A stretch of 64,000 nucleotides of DNA from Impatiens glandulifera (lineage: Eukaryota > Streptophyta > Magnoliopsida > Ericales > Balsaminaceae): NCBI RefSeq assembly GCF_907164915.1, contig NC_061862.1, forward strand, positions 92,955,995 to 93,019,994, read 5' to 3'. A program made the position numbers and the translations under genes. The notes below the pieces were generated by a model. That model searched no databases, was not told where the DNA came from, and saw only the letters and a list, made by a program, of their open reading frames with translations. Shown piece by piece: positions 36,645 to 47,432 of this stretch (position 1 is the stretch's first letter; every line of letters starts with the position of its first letter).

Positions 36645-38010
36645 GCCGCTCTATCTCGTCAATCAATTCCCCTTTCTTTACCTCAAGTATATCCAACACT
36701 AACAGTTGTAATTTAGCCTTCGGTGTTCCCGCAACATACCTTTCTGAAAGCTTTTGTATATGTACGGTTAGCTTTTGTAGCCGAGCACGCGGTTCTACTA
36801 TTGCGTGTCGGTCCATGGCTTCGTTGGGATCCTTGGCGTTTGTTAGGCTGATGACGTCCTCTTCTATCTCCTTCATCCTTCTGAAACTTTGTCCATCGGT
36901 TAGGCCCGATAGCATATGCTTGAAGAATTTGTTGCACCGGTACCCGAACCACTCACTATATACTTCGGCAGCCGCCTGAGCTCGCAGATCGATTTCCTCC
37001 ATGATTCTGCGCACTATATTTTCGGCTATCTTCTAGTCGTTGTCAACGGGAACGTTTTCCTCCCCATGGTCGTCTGCATCGGTTTCAATACTGGCCTATT
37101 GTTCCTGTTCAGTCGGTCCCTTTTCTTTACTGGACTCATTGTCTTTGGTGTTATGTGAGGCTGTTCGGTCGGAGCTTGAGGCCGAATCGTCCTCATCTCG
37201 CGTGTTAGAGGGCGGTTCCGCGGATTCCATCGGTTATTTGTCCTTCTTGCTTCCGGACTTGCCTTTTACCGGAGCCGGTTTCTTAGCGGCAGACCTGTAG
37301 AACCGGGGGTCGGCTTCTTCTTCTCCAGGAATTGGCGGGATCTTATTATTTTGCTCGACGAGAGAAGAACACCAGAACCGGTGTTGATGTTGTTGTGGAG
37401 CATGATCTTCCCAAGTGGGATGGCGTATCCCCATGACCGGGTGGAATCCGGTTTCACCATGTCTTTTAGGTTGTGAAAAACCTCTTTTGCCCAGTTAACA
37501 TTTATGTCGTTCAGTAATCCGGCAAACATCTCGATTTTTGCCCTAGTGAGGTTGTCGAAATTTCCACCTCTCGCCTGAACCGACTTGGTGAAGATGTCAC
37601 AAAGCAGTATGTATTTCGGTCGCAATGACGACTTCTTACCGGAAACTTCTACAAGAGCCGCGGTTGCCGAGAGAATCTGGCAAGCCGCCTCGAATGTTTT
37701 TCGGTTTAGTTCCATCGAAGTGTTGCGTCCATCTGTTGGAAGAGGTAGGATTTCCGCAACCGACTCTTCGGTTATGTCGAATTGCTTTGCCGCCAACAGT
37801 TGCAGATATTGTGTTGCCAGAGAGAGATGCGGTGTTGAAGAATTCGTCAACCGCTTCCTTGTATAGAACAAAAGGGCCTCCTAAGAAGTATTCGAGACCG
37901 GCTTCTGAAATCCGGGATAGAACTTCCTTTGCCGGAGCCGAACCGTTTTGTCTGATCTCCTCAAAATTCACTTGGATGATATGTTTGAACAATGCGGTAT
38001 CACGACCCAT
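36595..38010 (-). pseudogene. Accessory protein 3, N-terminal family domain and linker, broken
   Basis: It starts with ATG at 38008-38010. The N-terminal domain of about 250 residues is paralogous to accessory proteins 1 and 2: IIQVNF near the start, AGLEYFLGG, AVDEFFNTA, LPLPTDG, and INVNWAKEVFHNLKDMV. A single-base frameshift lies near 37790, another near 37300-37340, and two in-frame TAG codons lie in the acidic linker around 37096 and 37032. The linker leads into a helical segment (MEEIDLRAQAAAEVYSEWF to 36595) and, after one more shift, into the coiled coil at 35430-36644. A TATA box and CT-rich leader precede the ATG. I do not know the function. Confidence 0.65.
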
Positions 38011-38118
38011 TGTTGATGATTGAATTGAGAGAGCAAGAGAAAAACCGCGTTGAGAGAGTTTGAGAGCTAGAGAGAGAAAGTTGTTTCGCGTAGGAATGAA
38101 ATGAAATTGCCAAGGTCC

Positions 38119-38127
38119 CTTTTTATA
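38119..38127 (-). promoter_or_regulatory. TATA box of accessory gene 3
   Basis: The minus strand reads CTATAAAAAGGG 109 bp upstream of the ATG at 38010. The stretch between is a CT-rich leader (TCTCTCTCTAGCTCTC), like that of an ordinary plant gene. Confidence 0.6.
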
Positions 38128-38173
38128 GGCGCGGTTTGGAAGCCCAACCGTCGCAAACCGTCCCATCACTTTT

Positions 38174-38301
38174 GGGCGGGAATTTTCCCTCCAAGCTAAA
38201 AGGCGGCAAACAATGGGTGGTAATCAAAGGGCGGCAATCCAAGGCGGGTAATCCAATGCGGGAAATCAACGCGGGAAATCAAGGCGGGATATTTTGGCGG
38301 G
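38174..38301 (-). promoter_or_regulatory. Tandem GGCGGG/E2F-like repeat array upstream of accessory gene 3
   Basis: Nine GGCGG- or GCGGG-type words occur, most spaced 13-15 bp (38174, 38202, 38215, 38229, 38243, 38258, 38271, 38283, 38296). Two (38258-38265 and 38271-38278) are perfect GCGGGAAA, the E2F consensus TTTCCCGC read on the minus strand. The array is bracketed by copies of GGCGGGAATYTTCCCTCCAA (38175 and 38296). Position just above the TATA box suggests a regulatory role. Confidence 0.55.
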
Positions 38302-38310
38302 AATCTTCCC

Positions 38311-38620
38311 TCCAAAGATTTTAAGTGATCTTTCAATTTCGATTTTGATGAAGCAGCCTCTTTTTGAAACTGTTTTATGAAGTAATTTGTTAACCGCGAT
38401 GATGCGGTGTTTTGATTTTGACCGGATAGTTCAACGAATACAAATTTACTTATCGGTTTTAACCGGTTAGTTAGATGAGTGATCTGAGTTTTTGCAACTG
38501 TTGACCCGATTATGAAACTGAAATGGATTTTCATTAAATAAAGATACAAGATAGAAATCGATATACGGATCGGTTTGAAAATGTAAAAGGAAAGGAATAC
38601 AAAAGAGATGACGGTGCAAC
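38311..38620. other. Spacer between accessory genes 2 and 3
   Basis: Non-coding by eye: the 3' flank of accessory gene 2 and the distal promoter of accessory gene 3. It carries several ACCGG words typical of this element. Confidence 0.4.
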
Positions 38621-39321
38621 TTAAGCAATAACCATTCTAGAGAACTTGTCCTCCACCTCATACACATCAAGAATGTTTGAAAGAGATGCCGGTGTACCCG
38701 GTCCAAATTCTGGTCGATATTTGAGAATGAGCCGACTTATATGAGGAGCATAGCCGAGACCTCTTTTGGTCAACACCATGTTTTTTAGGTTGTTGAATAT
38801 GACCGATGACCAATTTATGGGAGCATGACTCATGATGTAGGTCATCATGTTGTACACCTTCTTGGAGTAGCGCTGGTTAGGGGATTGGCAGATTAGGGAA
38901 CGATGGACAATTTCAAGAAGAAGCTGGATTTGAAAGCAAAGACAAGTCTTTGGTCCGTTGTTCTCCACCGGCACCCCGGTTCCGGAGAACAACCAAGCAT
39001 AAGATACTATGGCGCGGCCTTCCCGGGGCGGGAAGTCCGAAACCCTTCGGTGGGCAGGTTAAACATTTGAGCAAATTCGGCTTCATCCAGCCAGAAGGTG
39101 TGATCTCTCATCGTGGAAACAATGTAGTTTCCTCTTACGCAAGCACTTCTGAAGAAAGTTTTGACATCCTCAAGGAGTATGGGGCCGGATTCTTCGAGAA
39201 AGGTGCGAAGACCGGTGTTAATGATGGATTCAAACAACATCTCCTTTGTTTCTTGATCACTGATCTCCAGGAAAGAGTCAAAATCAATACTTAGGAAATT
39301 TGGTAGAGTTTGGCTCGGCAT
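38621..39321 (-). pseudogene. Accessory protein 2 of the Sirevirus-like element, one frameshift
   Basis: ATG at 39319-39321, TAA at 38621-38623. The first part (LSIDF, NTGLRTFLEE, DVKTFF, FNLPTEGF) and the second part (YNMMTYIMSHAPINWSSVIF, then NNLKNMV and RLILKY) lie in different frames; the shift falls near 39010-39040. The order of motifs is that of accessory proteins 1 and 3, so this is a paralogue. About 230 residues would be expected. It has no coiled-coil extension. It is preceded by its own TATA box. Confidence 0.68.
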
Positions 39322-39401
39322 GATTCAAATTTTCTTAAGAGAGAGATGGAGTTCAAGAGATTTTTGTTTTTGAGATGTGTTAAGTTGATTAGGAGATGGC
39401 C

Positions 39402-39410
39402 CTTTATATA
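39402..39410 (-). promoter_or_regulatory. TATA box of accessory gene 2
   Basis: The minus strand reads TATATAAAGGG 81 bp upstream of the accessory-2 ATG, with a leader rich in C, T and A between them. Confidence 0.6.
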
Positions 39411-39491
39411 GATTCGGTTTTGGAGGGAAAATATCAACATTGAAGATCAGTTTTGTCTTATTAGAGAAGAGAATATTTATGTTTCCAAAGT

Positions 39492-40811
39492 TGTTAGATA
39501 AAATTAGATCGGTTCACATAAACCTAACTTAAATAAACCTTCCATGCAGGAACAAGGAACCGGACCGGTCAAACAAAAGAACCGGCTAAAGAAAACTAGC
39601 CGGTCAAGTCACTAAACCGACCAGGAACACTTGGAACATGACCGCACAAAGAAAGGATCAGCCAAAGCTTAAAACCGGAAACATCAGATAGCCGATCAGC
39701 CACAAGGCAGAGGAATAACCGGAAGAAGTCCGGTTAAACCAATCACACCGGAAGCCATCCGGTTAAGTCGAATGACCGACCAGTACAAGAAGACAATTCG
39801 GGTATCTGTTGAGAATGATACCAAAGGAACAGACTGAACACTTCCATATCCATACAAGTCTGAGGAAAGTCTGCAGGCTGCAGAAGACAGTCCTACAGGA
39901 TCTTTCCACTTCGGGATAAGTCAGAAAGGAGATCTTCCAAGTACAGACAACTGTCTAACAGACAGTGTCCACATTGAGTAAAAGACAAACCTAGCAGGCT
40001 TGTCTTACACACCGGAAGAACAGACTGCCAAGTCTGCGAGATTGACCGCCAGGTCTGAGGTTGACCGTCAGGTCTGAAAAGACGACCGCAGGGTCTGAAA
40101 TACTGAATCACTGAATCACTGAACCTCTGCTCAGCCAATCAGATTCAAGGAAGTGAAATATGACCGTTGGCATATTTCATCTATAAAAGGGGCAGTTGAA
40201 GAAGAGTAAATGCGGGACAAGCGGGACAAGTGGGATAACAAGAGAGATTCTAAGAGCATTTAATTTACAAGTGAAAAACAGTGTGTTCTATCTCTAGAGA
40301 GAGCCTAAGTGCTAAAGTTGAAGTGTGTGTGTCTTACAATTTCGGTGCAAATTGTAAGAGTGTTATCAAGCAGGAAATAAGTCTTGATCGGATTGTACTT
40401 GTATTCCTTAGTGAATATCCTTCTCGCGGTTTCGAGAGGAAGGGGTGACATAGGAGTTTTATCTCTGAACATCCATAAAATCTGCCTTGTCATTTACTTT
40501 CTGCCGGTTCTATTATCTAACCGATCCGTACCGCTCTAACCTACTAAAAGCTGAATCACCAAGTTACCGAAACCGACCCATCATTTTCTTTAACCTTCAT
40601 CATCCGAAACCGGTTCTGCCTATCATACAAGTGTGCTGCTTCAATCTGAAACAAACCTCTTCCGCGCTTGAACATAGTTCAAGTGTTTGTGACAGTTTGT
40701 GTAGTATTGAAACCCCGGTGTTAATCTCTAACCGGATTAACCACCACCCTTTGAGTGAAACCCGCTAACAGGTCCAACCCCGGTCCTCCAGCGGCTACCT
40801 AGATCCTAACA
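39492..40811 (+). mobile_element. Nested solo LTR of the same Sirevirus-like family, opposite orientation
   Basis: 1,320 bp running from TGTTAGATAAAATTAG to AGATCCTAACA, the reverse complement in layout of the host element's LTRs and similar over its whole length. The 5-bp duplication AAAGT flanks it exactly (39487-39491, 40812-40816). There is no internal region, so it is the product of LTR-LTR recombination. Its TATA box (TATAAAAGG, 40182-40190) faces right, toward accessory gene 1 from its 3' side. It separates the promoter region of accessory gene 2 from accessory gene 1. Confidence 0.92.
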
Positions 40812-41087
40812 AAAGTGTATTGGGAAGAGGTTACTTTTGACCAATTGCGGAGCTCGAGGTAAGGATTTAGTCTAAAGGCAACCAAGTTAGTTGGGAAGTA
40901 ATTACTCATGTAGTTGGGAGTTACTTCATTAATTGAATGTTACTTTTCATTAATGACAGATATTATAAGAGAAGTAACCGATTGAAACCGAAGATAACAT
41001 AAGCCTAGCCGAGATGATCATAAAAGAGGTTAAACACAGATACAACCGGTGCGTACAGCAAAATGACCGGTTGTAAGAAGAAGTGGC

Positions 41088-41849
41088 TTAATATCCGTTG
41101 GAGTTGGTGTGACCGTTGGAGTGGATGTGACAGTTCCTCCTCTTCCAAGCCTTCTCAAATCGCTCATAAAATGAGTCGGTGACTTCCTTGGTTAGTACCT
41201 GGGCTTGATTCAGCCCTTCCCCTGGACAGGTTGGAACTCCAAGCTTCAGAAGCAGACAGCTCAGTTGGGGAACGAGGTCGACTGTTCGAACGCCAATCAT
41301 CCAGATTAGGACGTCGAATAGTACCCTTGACCAATTAACCGGTGTTCCGATGGTTATAACAGCCATCATATTAAAGGTTGCGGTATAGTAGGTGTTCGTC
41401 ACATCTCTCCCTAAGATGCTTCGACCGATTACATCATTGAGGAGCTGATATTCAGCTCTCAATAGTGACTTCGTACCATGGTCATCAACGGGTTGACTTG
41501 ACCGCGAAAAGGTTAGGGAGATATCGGCTTTTAGGTCAGCCGGCACATTGAGATCGGTCAGCCCTTGCTTTGGTAGGCTGAAACATCTCGCAAAGTCATG
41601 TTCGGTGAAGTCAAACACTATGCCTCCCACTTTTGATTGGATATGGGTGTCAAAATGAGGAGTTCCCCTGAAAACCCTTGCATTGTAAAGAAATTCCAGG
41701 ACAGATTCGGAATAGATGACATGCTTGTCATCTATAAAGTACTGAAGGCCGGTGTCTTCAAGTGATTTGATCATCTTGAATACATCATAGTGTTCAGTGC
41801 TCAGAGCAGATTTGAAATTCACTTGAAGAATGTTTGGAAACTGAGACAT
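41088..41849 (-). CDS. Accessory protein 1 of the Sirevirus-like element (intact frame)
   Basis: A complete 253-codon frame from ATG (41847-41849) to a stop at 41088. The family pattern is clear: ILQVNF near the N-terminus, DTGLQYFIDD, VLEFLYNARVF, FSLPKQGL, then TPVNWSRVLFDVLIWM and CLLLKLGVP. It ends with a short His/Asn/Ser-rich tail. There is no signal peptide, no obvious transmembrane helix and no zinc finger. Hydrophobic helices in the second half suggest a compact helical domain. It lies 0.5 kb downstream of the end of pol with its own TATA box. I recall similar predicted proteins of unknown function from other plant genomes; unverified. Product function is unknown. Confidence 0.75.
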   Translation of the reverse strand: MSQFPNILQVNFKSALSTEHYDVFKMIKSLEDTGLQYFIDDKHVIYSESVLEFLYNARVFRGTPHFDTHIQSKVGGIVFDFTEHDFARCFSLPKQGLTDLNVPADLKADISLTFSRSSQPVDDHGTKSLLRAEYQLLNDVIGRSILGRDVTNTYYTATFNMMAVITIGTPVNWSRVLFDVLIWMIGVRTVDLVPQLSCLLLKLGVPTCPGEGLNQAQVLTKEVTDSFYERFEKAWKRRNCHIHSNGHTNSNGY

Positions 41850-41910
41850 TTTTGTCTTAGTGAGAGAGTGAGTTATAACTTGTGATTGTTTTGTTTAAGG
41901 TTTGTTCAAC

Positions 41911-41917
41911 TTATATA
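41911..41917 (-). promoter_or_regulatory. TATA box of accessory gene 1
   Basis: The minus strand reads CTAGTATATAAG 62 bp upstream of the accessory-1 ATG, followed by a leader containing CTCACTCTCTCAC. Confidence 0.55.
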
Positions 41918-42362
41918 CTAGTGGAGGGATGATCTAATTATCCAGTGTATCACAGGTGATAATGTTTATTAACCATAAGATAAAGAGTTTTGCACGAAAT
42001 AAGCATGTCTACAGCCTGGGATGTTGGTCATAGACCTGGACCATGAAAGATATCAAATCTTCACGTCTTTTTAGGTGTGACCATTTTACTTTGAAGAGGT
42101 AATGTTTCAAAACAGACAAGTTTAAACACAGATAATTATTCCAATTTTGTTTGGAAGCCAAATAATCCGAAGTAGGCTATTTCCGAACCGGTCAGTTATC
42201 AGTTGTTCGTCCCGATGCGGTTATTTGGTGTATGCGCTAAATAACCGGTCGGTTTACTCTGACTGATAGACCAAGCGGTTCTTCCATAGATGCCTTGAGA
42301 AATTTGAAATCCGATAGTTTAGGAGGAACTACTGATTTTGTCTGTCCGAACCGATTTCCCTT

Positions 42363-45300
42363 TTAAGCATCTTTAGGAGTAATCTGACTAATGTTGGTTA
42401 AACCGAGTGTGAGTCTGAATTGAGAAAACTTAGCTTCTTGCAGAGGCTAGGTGAAGATGTCAGCTACTTGTTGATTTGTCGATATGTATTCCAGCCGGAT
42501 ATGCTTCAGCATGACATGTTCCCGAATGAAGTGGTGCCTTATGTCAATGTGCTTGGTTCTAGAGTGTAGAACCGGATTGTAAGTGATTACTATGGCACTT
42601 GTGTTATCACAGAAGATTGGAGACTCTTCAGTTGTGATACCGAAATCCTTCAATTGTTGTTGAATCCAAAGAAGTTGTGAACAGCAGCTTCCGGCTGCCA
42701 GATATTCAGCTTCTACGGTTGATGTGGCAACTAATGTTTGTTTCTTGCTGTGCCATTAAACAAGCCGATCACCTAGGAATTGGCATGTTCCGCTAGTGCT
42801 TTTTCTATCAACCTTGCAACCTGCATAGTCTGCATCTGAATAACTCGTTAGGTTAAAGGATGAGTCCTTTGGATACCACAAACCGACGTCAGGTGTTCCC
42901 TTTAGGTATTTCAATATTCGCTTTGCGGCTGTGTAGTGGGATTGTTTTAGATTGGCTTGGAATCTTACATACACACCGACTGCAAATAGAATATCCGGTC
43001 TACTTGTTGTCAGATATAGAAGAGAACCGATTATGCCCCGGTAAGCGGTCAGGTCTACCGCTTGACCCTCATCATCTTTGTCCAATTTGACCGATGAGCT
43101 CATTGGAGTAGCCGCTGAGGAGCATGTATCCATCCCAAATTTCTTTAACAGATCTTTAGTGTACTTGGGTTGACTGATGAAAGTTCATTCTTCGAGTTGT
43201 TTAACCTGAAGACCTAGGAAGAAACTTAATTCTCCCATCATACTCATTTCAAACTTGTTAGTCATCAGGGTTGAAAATTTATCACATAACTTAGGATCGG
43301 TTGAACCGAAGATGATATCATCTACATAGATTTGAACAAGTAGGATATGTTCCTTTTTCTCAAACTTAAATAACGTTTTATCCACCGAATCGATGGTGAA
43401 ATCATGTTTTAACAAAAATGCGGTTAGTGTGTCATACCAGGCTCTAGGAGCTTGCTTTAGACCGTATAAAGCTTTGTTTAACCGGTATACATGGTTGGGT
43501 AGTTCGGCATTTTTGAAACCGGGTGGTTGTTCAACATATACCTCTTTACGTAGGTCACCATTCAAAAATGCACTTTTAACATCCATTTGGAAAACCTTAA
43601 AATTTTTGAAAGCAGCAAAAGCTAGAAAAATCCTAATAGCTTCAATCCTAGCTACAGGGGCAAATGATTCTTCAAAATCAATGCCTTATTCCTGTTTGTA
43701 ACCTTGTGCCACTAATCTGGCTTTGTTCCTCGTGACCAAACCGTCTTCATTGAGTTTATTTCTAAATACCCATCTTGTTCCTATGACCAGTTGATCTTTC
43801 GGTCTAAGGACTAGGTACCAGACTTTATTACTCTCGAACTGGTTTAACTCTTCTTGCATTCCCAAGATCCAATCCGGATCTGACAATGCTTCATCCACTC
43901 TTTTCGGCTCAATCTAGGATATAAAGGCGGAATTGAAGTATTCCTCCAGAATTTGACGCCTAGTTCGAACAGGTTCTGAAGGGTCACCTATAATCTGCTC
44001 AGGAGGATGTTTAGTGTTCCTTTTCAAATTCGGTTTAGGGATGTCTACCAAATTACCGTTTACTTGATCAAGGCTAGACGTATCGGTAAGCTGAACAGGA
44101 TTGTCAGACCGACCGATTTCCTCGGTTTGAACCGAAGTGTCAGCTTCCTATCGTGGGACAGCTTGATCCGGCTGGGTTTCATCATTACCCATTTGGTCAT
44201 GGACAAACCGCCTGAAGACCGGAATCTCGTTTTCACTATCAGAATGGATATTGTTATTTTCCAATCTGTTGTGTAGATCAAAGCATGATGCAGTATTACT
44301 TTTAACCGATTCATCGAAAACAACATGAAGTGATTCCTCCACGGTTAAGGTTCTATTATTATATACTCTATATGCTTTATTCACTGCTGAGTAACCTGAC
44401 ATGATCCCAGTATCGTTTTTTGCATCAAAAGCAGATAGATAGGTTTTTATATGAATGTAGCATTTACACCCGAAAATCTTAAGATACTTGAGATTGGGAA
44501 CTCTATCAAAATATACCTCATACGGTGTTTTGTTGTGAAATTTGTTAATTAAAGACCGGTTTTGTGTGTAACATGCAGTATTGATAGCTTCAGCCCAGAA
44601 TTTTTGAGCAATACCTGAATCGGCTATCATGGACCGTACGGCTTACTTGAGAGTTCGGTTTCTTCTCTCGGCCAGGCCGTTTTGTTGAGGAGTCCTAGCA
44701 CTAGACAACTCGTGTCTAATACCGGATTCATCAAGAAATGCGGTTAAAGTACTATTGGTAAATTCGGTACCTCTATCACTTATAATGCTATTAATGCGAG
44801 TTGATTTTTCATTTTGCAAACGTTTAAGTAGTGTGATCAAATTTGATGCGGTTTCACGTTTGGATGGTAAGAATATTACCCATGTATACCTAGAGTAATC
44901 ATCAACAACTACCATGGTGTAGAGCATACCTCCTAGGCTGATGACCTGAATCGGTCCAAATAAATCCATGTGAAGGAGATCTAAGCATCGGTTAGATTGA
45001 ATGTGTCCTTTACTCTTAAAGATTGACCTAGTTTGTTTACCCATTTGACATGCTGAACAGACCTTATCCTTATTAAATACTATGTCAGGAATTCCGTCGA
45101 CTAACTTTTTACCGCGAATATAGTTTAAGGTTTTCATGTTCAGATGGTTTAGTCTTTTATGCCACAGCCAGGTTTGATCAGTTTTGGCTATCATGCAAAC
45201 AGGATATTCTACTTTAGTTTTCCAGTCTACCTTGTAGATATTTCCTAGTCTATTTCTGGTTAGTAGTATGGTACCTTGAGAATTCTTAACTAGGCATGCA

Positions 45301-47393
45301 TGTTTAAGAAATTCTACAGTGTATCCAGCATCACACATTTGACTAATACTTAGCAAATTAAAACGTAGATTTTCAACTAATAGTGCATTATCAATTGTCA
45401 TGTTACCATGGACAATCTTACCCTTGCCCACAGTTCTACCTTTTGAATTGTCATCGAAAGTAATTAGTGCACCGGTTTCTATTCTGATGTCGGTTAGAAG
45501 GTTGTTGTTCCCGGTCATATGCCTGGAGCAACCACTATCCAAGTACCATTCAGAGTTTCCTAGCCGTTTCTTTAAATACTGCAAAATGTACATATTTACA
45601 ACTATTTGGTACCCATATTTACTTGGGTCCATAGGCGATTAGTCCCTTGGGTATCCAGACCTTGACAAACTGGACAACTTTCTTTGCTAAGGTCTTAACC
45701 GTCTTTTTGGCACTCAGTTTTGGATATTTCGGTTTTTCTACGAAGGCCTTAAATGAGGGTGATTTTTGGTTTGTCCTATGCGATTGAGGATTGGCTCTCC
45801 TATTATTGAACAAGGTTGGCTTTCCTTTTCTCAGGGTGAAGCCATTTCTCAGAATCAGTTGGACCTACATAGGTTAGTTGTTTTGCCATATAATAGACAG
45901 TCAATTCCTCTTCAGCGGTTAAGGAAGTTCTAATGAAACTTATAAGGGGAAGGTCGTCCTTTGTGAACCTTACTTTGTCTACGGGTTTTTGGTTTTAGGA
46001 TCTATTATTTTTGTAACCTAGACCAAACATGCAAATATGGTGTCTTTTATAACTACACATCTTCTTTACCATTTCACTAGATCTTTTATATGCGACCATT
46101 TTATACTGGAGTCGGACATTTTCCTCCTCGGTCAATTCTCGAACTAGCTCATTGAGTTGTTCGGTTTCAGATGGTGGTTCTGGTGCTGACTCAGTTTCTA
46201 AGGTAGAGGTTTCATCAGGTTGTATGATCTCTGGTTCGGTCAGAATGAGTACTATAAGGTCGGCTCTAAAGTTAGGTTGCTTAGATAATAGGGCTAGTAG
46301 GTTCTTATACTCTGCTACCATATCATTCAATGCAATGTATAACTCATCTTTAGTAAATTCTTCACAAGGAGAGTCAAATACCTGTTCCTCATTCGTCATA
46401 AGGCATATGAGTTCATCATCACTATCACTGTGAGCCCATAGACTTCCTCCATCATCGGCTATCAGTGCTTTCTGAACCTCACTTCCTTCACCGGTTTGTT
46501 GATAGTTATTTCGGTTATTTTGGTTATCCGGTTTTCGGTCATCCTTTCTCGGTTTTCTGCATTCCCACTTGAAATGTCCCAAACAGTTACAGTTATAACA
46601 TCTTACATTAGATTTATCACCATAGTTGTAGTTGTTTGTCGGTTGGCTTCTTTTCATGAACCTCCCAAATTTCTATGCGAGCATTGCCATGGCATCCTCT
46701 GTGAACTATTCGTCGAATCTGATCGGTGCAGGTGCAGCCGATTCTGTGGATGTGATCAGTGCTCTGGTTGAGGTTGAGGCCGAAACCTCTTCTTCAGTCC
46801 TAGATCATTTCCAACTCATACACCTTAAGATCTTCGAATACATCATGTAGTTTCATCTTGCTTAGGCAGTTTGATTCTCTCATCACCATTGTCTTTATGT
46901 CCCACGCACTTGGAAGAGATCTTAATGCTTTCATGATGACCTCCTTGTTATCATACCTCTTGCCAAGAGTTGCTAGCTCATCTAACACACCTGTGAACCG
47001 GTCACTGTATTCTCTCATTGTTTCTCCCGGTTTCATCTTGATGTTTTCAAACTTCTGAGTAGATACCATTACCTTATTTTCCTTGGTTCTTTCATTTCCC
47101 TCATGAATCTGAATAACTGTGTCTCATGTTTCCTTTGCGGTTTTGCAGTCTCTGATCTTGCAGTATGTGTTTCTGTCCACACCGTTGGAGATCCGGTTTC
47201 TGGCATGGATATCCAGGTTATTTCTTCTCCTGTCTTCATCTGTCCAATCCTTCTTATCCTTGTCAATGATTATCGGTCCTTCGGCTATTATGAACTACAT
47301 CTCGTCATCCATGGTGATTAAGTGTAGGTGCATGTGTGCCTTCCAGTTGGCAAAGTCATCACCTTCTAGCATTGGTGGCCTATCAAAAGACAT
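42363..47393 (-). pseudogene. Inactivated gag-pol of the Sirevirus-like element
   Basis: The gag ATG is at 47391-47393 (MSFDRPPMLEGDD). Gag has in-frame stops and shifts frame near 46805, 45815 and 45630. Its zinc knuckle is intact (CYNCNCLGHFKWEC, near 46600). From 45632 protease (DSGCSRHM), integrase, RT and RNase H all stay in one frame to the terminal TAA at 42363. The integrase zinc site (H-H-C-C) and D, D, E residues are present (MDLFGP, SDRGTEF, NGLAERRN), as are the RT YVDD and RNase H aspartates. Pol is interrupted only by seven nonsense codons (near 44645, 44150, 43917, 43686, 43187, 42758, 42449). It cannot be expressed as a full polyprotein. The motifs point to the Sirevirus lineage. 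Confidence 0.94.
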
Positions 47394-47418
47394 GCTTGTT
47401 TGAGTATTGAAACTAACT

Positions 47419-47430
47419 GCTCTGATACCA
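47419..47430 (-). other. Primer binding site of the Sirevirus-like element
   Basis: The minus strand reads TGGTATCAGAGC, two bases inside the 5' LTR: a perfect 12-base match to the initiator tRNA-Met 3' end used by plant copia elements. Confidence 0.93.
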
Positions 47431-47432
47431 AT

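Noticed and set aside
35823..37300. Several plus-strand frames of 60-100 residues
   Set aside because: They are the antisense of the accessory-gene 3 coding strand, which has clear family motifs and a promoter; the plus-strand products are Cys/Phe/Leu-rich and motif-free.
36713..38169. Arg/Pro-rich minus-strand frames overlapping the accessory-3 gene
   Set aside because: These are shifted frames of the same gene; only the reading joined by single frameshifts has the family motifs.
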